This document shows, in pieces, positions 7,191-10,255 of a stretch of DNA of 10,255 bases. Location: positions 1 through 10,255 of the forward strand of contig CAJVXG010000044.1 of assembly GCA_913009215.1 (NCBI GenBank). The letters are read 5' to 3'. The number at the start of each line of letters is the position of its first letter. Within the stretch, counting starts at the first letter, position 1. The notes beneath the pieces were generated by a model. The model saw only the letters and a program-made list of their open reading frames with translations. It had not been told where the DNA came from and made no database searches. Made by a program: the position numbers and the translations under genes. Source of the stretch: an uncultured Gammaproteobacteria bacterium (GTDB taxonomy: Bacteria > Pseudomonadota > Gammaproteobacteria > Acidiferrobacterales > CAJVXG01).

Positions 7191-7196
7191 AAGAGG
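7191..7196 (+). promoter_or_regulatory. Shine-Dalgarno that fixes the DUF4845 start
   Basis: AAGAGG sits 6 nt before ATG 7203 and favours it over the in-frame TTG at 7179 and ATG at 7197, the latter immediately abutting the motif. The preceding 44 bases after lepB are AT-rich (7163-7180) but show no well-spaced promoter pair. Confidence 0.6.
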
Positions 7197-7202
7197 ATGA
7201 TT

Positions 7203-7586
7203 ATGAATAAAAGCAAGCGTTTGCAAAAAGGGGTTACTGTCTGGGGCATGATAGCCGTGGCAGGGTTGATTATTTTCTTCGCACTGTTAGGAATGAAATT
7301 AGTGCCAGGCGTTATCGACGGTTTTAAGGTCAAGACCGCCCTGGAAAAGCTGTCTCGCCAGCCTGGAATTGCTTCGAAGTCAAAAACACAAATCGCAGAT
7401 GCCCTGGATAAATATTTTGAAATTGACGAAATACGTTCTGTGGATTTAAAGACAGATTTGATTGTGGAACGTCGAGGGCGAGTAACTATCATTACAGTTG
7501 ATTATGAATATGAAGAGCCCATGATTTATAATATGTATGTAATCTTCAAGCATCAACATAGCGTTGAGGTCTTTGGTGGTGGCTAA
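7203..7586 (+). CDS. DUF4845 family membrane protein of unknown function
   Basis: A 127-residue protein resembling the DUF4845 family, which is found between lepB and rnc in many gamma- and betaproteobacteria. A basic N-terminus (MNKSKRLQKG) leads into one hydrophobic helix at about 11-30 (VTVWGMIAVAGLIIFFALLG) and then the family segment MKLVPGVIDGFKVKTALEKL. The remaining 80 or so residues look like a small periplasmic alpha/beta domain with PGI, ALDKYFEIDEI and ITVDYEYEEPMIYN. The N-terminus resembles a type IV prepilin leader (Gly at the end of a short basic leader, then a hydrophobic helix), but it lacks the Glu usually found at mature position 5; here that residue is Gly15. No function is known to me. 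A role tied to signal peptidase or RNase III is suggested only by conserved position. Its stop lies 8 bp inside rnc, implying translational coupling. Start chosen by AAGAGG at 7191-7196. Confidence 0.85.
   Translation: MNKSKRLQKGVTVWGMIAVAGLIIFFALLGMKLVPGVIDGFKVKTALEKLSRQPGIASKSKTQIADALDKYFEIDEIRSVDLKTDLIVERRGRVTIITVDYEYEEPMIYNMYVIFKHQHSVEVFGGG
7566..7570 (+). promoter_or_regulatory. Shine-Dalgarno for rnc, inside the DUF4845 gene
   Basis: GAGGT lies within the last codons of the DUF4845 gene, 5 nt before GTG 7576 and 8 nt before GTG 7579. It therefore supports either of the two tandem GTG codons as the rnc start and argues against TTG 7564, which partly overlaps it. Confidence 0.5.
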
Positions 7587-8253
7587 GGCACCAAAAGAAT
7601 TATCCAAAAAACTCAATTATACTTTTGTTAATATCGCGCTACTGGAGCGGGCGCTGACGCATCGCAGTAAAGGCAGTAGCCATAATGAACGCCTGGAGTT
7701 TTTGGGCGATAGTATTCTTAATTTCTCTATTTCCACCGAATTGTACCGCCTGTTTCCTGGTCTGACCGAGGGGGATTTGACCAGGATGCGCGCGAGTCTG
7801 GTAAAAAAAGAAGCACTGAGTGATTACGCACGCCAACTGAATCTGGGCGACTTTCTGCGTCTTGGTGTCGGCGAGCTTAGGTCAGGTGGGCATGATCGTG
7901 ACTCTATTCTTGCTGACGCACTGGAGGCCGTATTTGGGGCGGTCTACGTTGATGGCGGTATTAAGTCTGCTGAGGTGGTGATTCTGGGTCTTTATCGCAG
8001 CGGCTTCGATGCCATTGATCCCAGTGCGGAGTTCAAGGATCCGAAAACCCGGCTTCAGGAGTATTTACAGAAAAAGGTCCAGGCCATACCAAAATACGAG
8101 GTGCTGGAGGTCAAGGGCGATCAGCATAGCCAGCAATTTATTGTCGGCTGCTACATTCCAGGTTTAAGCGACCCGGTGGTAGGAGAGGGCAGCAACCGCC
8201 GCCAGGCTGAGCAAATGGCCGCATCTCGTGCCCTCGATCAATTACCAAAATAA
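7576..8253 (+). CDS. rnc: Ribonuclease III
   Basis: A 225-residue double-strand-specific endoribonuclease that processes rRNA precursors and many mRNAs and sRNA duplexes as a homodimer. The catalytic domain (about 5-147) carries the signature HNERLEFLGDS (36-46). With the start at GTG 7576, the metal ligands fall at Glu41, Asp45, Asp114 and Glu117, the same numbers as in E. coli; this is the main reason for choosing this start over GTG 7579 (one residue shorter) or TTG 7564 (four longer). The double-stranded RNA-binding domain (about 154-225) begins with DPKTRLQEYLQ and ends in SNRRQAEQMAASRALDQL. Length is that of E. coli RNase III (226). It overlaps the DUF4845 gene by 11 bp and precedes era by 23 bp. 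In E. coli, RNase III cleaves its own operon leader; no comparable leader hairpin was recognised here. Confidence 0.97.
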   Translation: MVAKAPKELSKKLNYTFVNIALLERALTHRSKGSSHNERLEFLGDSILNFSISTELYRLFPGLTEGDLTRMRASLVKKEALSDYARQLNLGDFLRLGVGELRSGGHDRDSILADALEAVFGAVYVDGGIKSAEVVILGLYRSGFDAIDPSAEFKDPKTRLQEYLQKKVQAIPKYEVLEVKGDQHSQQFIVGCYIPGLSDPVVGEGSNRRQAEQMAASRALDQLPK

Positions 8254-8276
8254 AACCACGCAGACGCACATCAGTA

Positions 8277-9179
8277 ATGACTGAGGATTTTCACAGTGGT
8301 CTGGTTACCCTGATCGGACGACCCAATGTCGGCAAATCAACCCTGTTAAATCGATTGGTGGGACAAAAAGTCAGCATTATTTCTCCGCGGCCACAGACGA
8401 CCCGTCATCGTATCCTTGGAATCAGTAATTCAGAAGGTGCGCAAGTCATATATATAGATACACCCGGTATCCATAGTGCTAAACAAAAAGCCATTAATCG
8501 TTATATGAATAAGGCGGCGCGCGCCAGCCTTGAAGGCGTTGATTGTATTGTCATGTTGATCGCAGCGAACGGTTGGCATGCAGAAGACGAGCTGGTGCTA
8601 AAGGAAATAAAAAAACAGAATATCCCTGCTATCCTGGCGATCAACAAGATCGACAAATTGCATGGCCGTGACAGTTTGCTTCCTTTGATTGATATCTCGA
8701 TATCAAAACAAGGCTTTGCAGAGGTGATACCTTTGTCTGCCCAATCCGGAGAGAATGTTGATCGCCTGCAGCAAAGCATCTTGCCGTATTTGCCAGTGCA
8801 ACCGGCGCTTTATCCAGAGGAGCAGTTTACGGACAAAAGCGATCGTTTTTTGATTTCCGAGCTTGTTCGTGAACAGGTGTTCCTGACCATCGGTCAGGAG
8901 ATACCCTATGCTGTTGCCGTCGAGATCGAGAAGCTTGAAGATACAAAAAAACTGCTGCGCATTGAGGCCATTATCTGGGTGGAAAAGGATGGCCAGAAAA
9001 GTATTATTATTGGTAAAGGGGGCGCCCAGCTGAAAGTTATCGGCAGCAGGGCCCGTTCCGAAATAGAGCGATTGTATAATAAGCGTGTTTACCTTAACGT
9101 ATGGGTCAAGGTACGCAAGGGCTGGTCGGGCAATGAACAGCACCTGAGAACACTAGGTTACGATCTGGACATTAAATAA
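8277..9179 (+). CDS. era: GTPase Era (30S ribosome assembly)
   Basis: A 300-residue essential GTPase that binds the 3' end of 16S rRNA during 30S maturation and links ribosome assembly to the cell cycle. The GTPase domain shows GRPNVGKST (14-22, P-loop), the QTTRHRI switch I (40-46), DTPG (61-64), NKID (123-126) and SAQSG (154-158). The C-terminal KH domain (about 200-290) has VEKDGQKSIIIGKGGAQLKVIG, whose IGKGG loop (245-249) binds RNA, followed by VYLNVWVKVRKGW and the closing LRTLGYD. Length matches E. coli Era (301). ATG 8277 has no recognisable Shine-Dalgarno. The gene sits 23 bp after rnc rather than overlapping it as in E. coli, so translation is probably coupled to rnc or uses a leader too degenerate to see. 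Its stop shares one base with the recO ATG (TAATG). Confidence 0.97.
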   Translation: MTEDFHSGLVTLIGRPNVGKSTLLNRLVGQKVSIISPRPQTTRHRILGISNSEGAQVIYIDTPGIHSAKQKAINRYMNKAARASLEGVDCIVMLIAANGWHAEDELVLKEIKKQNIPAILAINKIDKLHGRDSLLPLIDISISKQGFAEVIPLSAQSGENVDRLQQSILPYLPVQPALYPEEQFTDKSDRFLISELVREQVFLTIGQEIPYAVAVEIEKLEDTKKLLRIEAIIWVEKDGQKSIIIGKGGAQLKVIGSRARSEIERLYNKRVYLNVWVKVRKGWSGNEQHLRTLGYDLDIK

Positions 9180-9937
9180 TGCGTGTTAATCAACAACCCG
9201 CTTTTATTCTGCATCGGTACGACTATCGTGAGACCAGCTTGTTACTTGAGGTCTTTAGCCGAAACTATGGCCGTGTGGCACTGGTGGCCAAGGGCGCCCG
9301 ACGCAGACAAAAACACCAGTTCGCCAACCTGGCCCTGTTTCAGCCCATGTTGCTGGACTGGAGTAGTCGTAGTGATATGGGTACCTTGTGTGGTGCCGAC
9401 CAGGATGCCGAACTAATCTGGCTGGATGGACAGGCCCTGCTCTGTGGTTTTTATGCCAACGAATTATTGATGCGTTTGTTGCAACGCCAGGATCCGCATG
9501 AGGATTTGTATGATAGTTACCAGTCGACCATTATTGCGTTGCAATCGAATACAAATCATGAGTCCACTTTGCGTATGTTCGAGAAAAAATTACTGCAGGA
9601 AATCGGTTACGGCCTGATACTGGAACATAATATTACGGACAATAGTCCCATTCAGCCCGATACGATGTACCATTATATTCTGGATAAAGGTCCGTCGCTA
9701 CGAGGCGCCAGCAGCGATCAGATGCATGCGCCGGTAGTGATCGCTGGCAGCAGCCTGTTGGCCTTTCATCAGAACCGGCTTGATAATGATACCGTGATGC
9801 GTGATGCCAAGCGCTTGACCAGGGCGGCGCTGTCATTGCACCTGGAAGGCAGGCCTCTGGCCTGTCGTCGCCTTTTCCAGTCACCGACAGCGCTAACGAC
9901 ACCGGCAGAACACGGCACCACGGAACCAGTATTGTGA
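9179..9937 (+). CDS. recO: DNA repair protein RecO
   Basis: A 252-residue recombination mediator that, with RecR (and RecF), loads RecA on SSB-coated single-stranded DNA and anneals complementary strands. The N-terminal OB-fold domain (1 to about 80) carries the family pattern AFILHRYDYRETSLLLEVFS (8-27), then GRVALVAKGARRRQ (31-44), the basic DNA-binding strand. A helical domain follows: LCGFYANELLMRLL (87-100), a FEKKLLQEIGYG segment, then AKRLTRAALSLHLEGRPLACRRLF, close to E. coli RecO [24 protein letters not shown]. No four-cysteine zinc site is visible, as in E. coli. The last 18 or so residues are rich in Thr, Ser and Pro and look unstructured. Length is slightly above E. coli (242). 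It starts at ATG 9179 on the era stop and ends at TGA 9935-9937, overlapping the pdxJ GTG by 4 bp. Confidence 0.94.
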   Translation: MRVNQQPAFILHRYDYRETSLLLEVFSRNYGRVALVAKGARRRQKHQFANLALFQPMLLDWSSRSDMGTLCGADQDAELIWLDGQALLCGFYANELLMRLLQRQDPHEDLYDSYQSTIIALQSNTNHESTLRMFEKKLLQEIGYGLILEHNITDNSPIQPDTMYHYILDKGPSLRGASSDQMHAPVVIAGSSLLAFHQNRLDNDTVMRDAKRLTRAALSLHLEGRPLACRRLFQSPTALTTPAEHGTTEPVL

Positions 9938-10255
9938 TAAGGCTGGGAATCAATATCGATCATGTTGCTACCTTGCGACAGGCACGGTTAACGCGTTATC
10001 CGGACCCCCTGTATGCCGCCATGGAGGCCGAAACTGCTGGTGCCGATGCTATCACTTTGCACTTGCGTGAAGATCGCCGACATATACAGCAACGCGATGT
10101 AGAGCTGTTGAAGCAAACATTGCAAACCCGCATGAACCTGGAGATGGCGGCGACCGCAGAAATGATTCGTTACGCCATCGGCATTAAACCCGAAGATTGT
10201 TGCCTGGTTCCGGAAAAGCGTGAGGAGTTAACCACCGAAGGAGGACTGGATGTGG
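9934..10255 (+). CDS. pdxJ: Pyridoxine 5'-phosphate synthase, 5' part (cut by window end)
   Basis: The first 107 codons of PdxJ, which condenses 1-deoxy-D-xylulose 5-phosphate with 3-amino-1-hydroxyacetone 1-phosphate to pyridoxine 5'-phosphate in the DXP-dependent vitamin B6 pathway. The protein is a cytoplasmic TIM barrel. The start is GTG 9934, overlapping the recO stop as GTGA. From it, Asn7, Asp9, His10 (GINIDHVATLR), Arg18, His43 and Arg45 (HLREDRRH) and Glu70 (MNLEMAAT) match E. coli Asn9, Asp11, His12, Arg20, His45, Arg47 and Glu72 with a constant offset of two. That supports the start and shows an intact active site so far. CCLVPEKREELTTEGGLDV reaches the window edge. About 55% of the gene, including the phosphate-binding C-terminal loops, lies beyond it. 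The usual next gene, acpS, would be further right. Confidence 0.95.
   Translation, partial: MIRLGINIDHVATLRQARLTRYPDPLYAAMEAETAGADAITLHLREDRRHIQQRDVELLKQTLQTRMNLEMAATAEMIRYAIGIKPEDCCLVPEKREELTTEGGLDV

Noticed and set aside
8703..9143. A 146-codon minus-strand frame opposite era.
   Set aside because: It lies fully within era, whose GTPase and KH motifs are intact, and its translation resembles no family.
1..10255. A novel defence, mobile or biosynthetic system in the window.
   Set aside because: Every substantial stretch is explained by conserved housekeeping genes in a known order. There are no repeats, integrase or transposase genes, or clear changes in base usage.

Overview
The window looks like chromosomal housekeeping DNA from a gammaproteobacterium with moderate GC. 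This rests on gene order and protein motifs: a YgfX-like gene facing nadB, nadB divergent from rpoE, then rpoE-rseA-rseB-lepA-lepB-DUF4845-rnc-era-recO-pdxJ on one strand. From general knowledge, Pseudomonas has nadB / algU-mucABCD-lepA-lepB-DUF4845-rnc-era-recO-pdxJ, and E. coli has nadB / rpoE-rseABC-lepA-lepB-rnc-era-recO-pdxJ. This window resembles the Pseudomonas type in having the DUF4845 gene, but it has neither mucC/rseC nor mucD between rseB and lepA. Species or genus cannot be assigned from the sequence alone.

Layout. Positions 19-444 (+) encode a small two-helix membrane protein of the YgfX type. It converges on and overlaps the 3' end of nadB (398-2041, -), the L-aspartate oxidase that starts NAD synthesis. 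A 208-bp divergent region (2042-2249) separates nadB from the envelope-stress module. That module is rpoE (2250-2828), rseA (2841-3404) and rseB (3401-4402): sigma factor, membrane anti-sigma factor and periplasmic anti-sigma co-regulator. After a 91-bp gap with a plausible extended -10 promoter comes a second, tightly packed block: lepA (4494-6302), lepB (6307-7146), a DUF4845 protein (7203-7586), rnc (7576-8253), era (8277-9179), recO (9179-9937) and the 5' part of pdxJ (9934-10255, cut by the window edge).

How the genes fit together. RseA holds sigma-E at the membrane and RseB protects RseA from proteolysis, so the first three plus-strand genes form one signalling circuit. The lepA-pdxJ block mixes translation (EF4), protein export (signal peptidase I), RNA processing (RNase III), 30S ribosome maturation (Era), recombination (RecO) and vitamin B6 synthesis (PdxJ). 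Most junctions are within 25 bp or overlap (4 bp for rseA/rseB, 11 bp for DUF4845/rnc, 1 bp for era/recO, 4 bp for recO/pdxJ), which suggests co-transcription and translational coupling. The exceptions are the 91-bp rseB-lepA gap and the 56-bp lepB-DUF4845 gap.

No stretch over about 300 bases lacks a gene. I see no RNA gene, insertion sequence, CRISPR array, prophage or convincing rho-independent terminator. I found no evidence of a new biological system here. The least understood item is the DUF4845 membrane protein between lepB and rnc.
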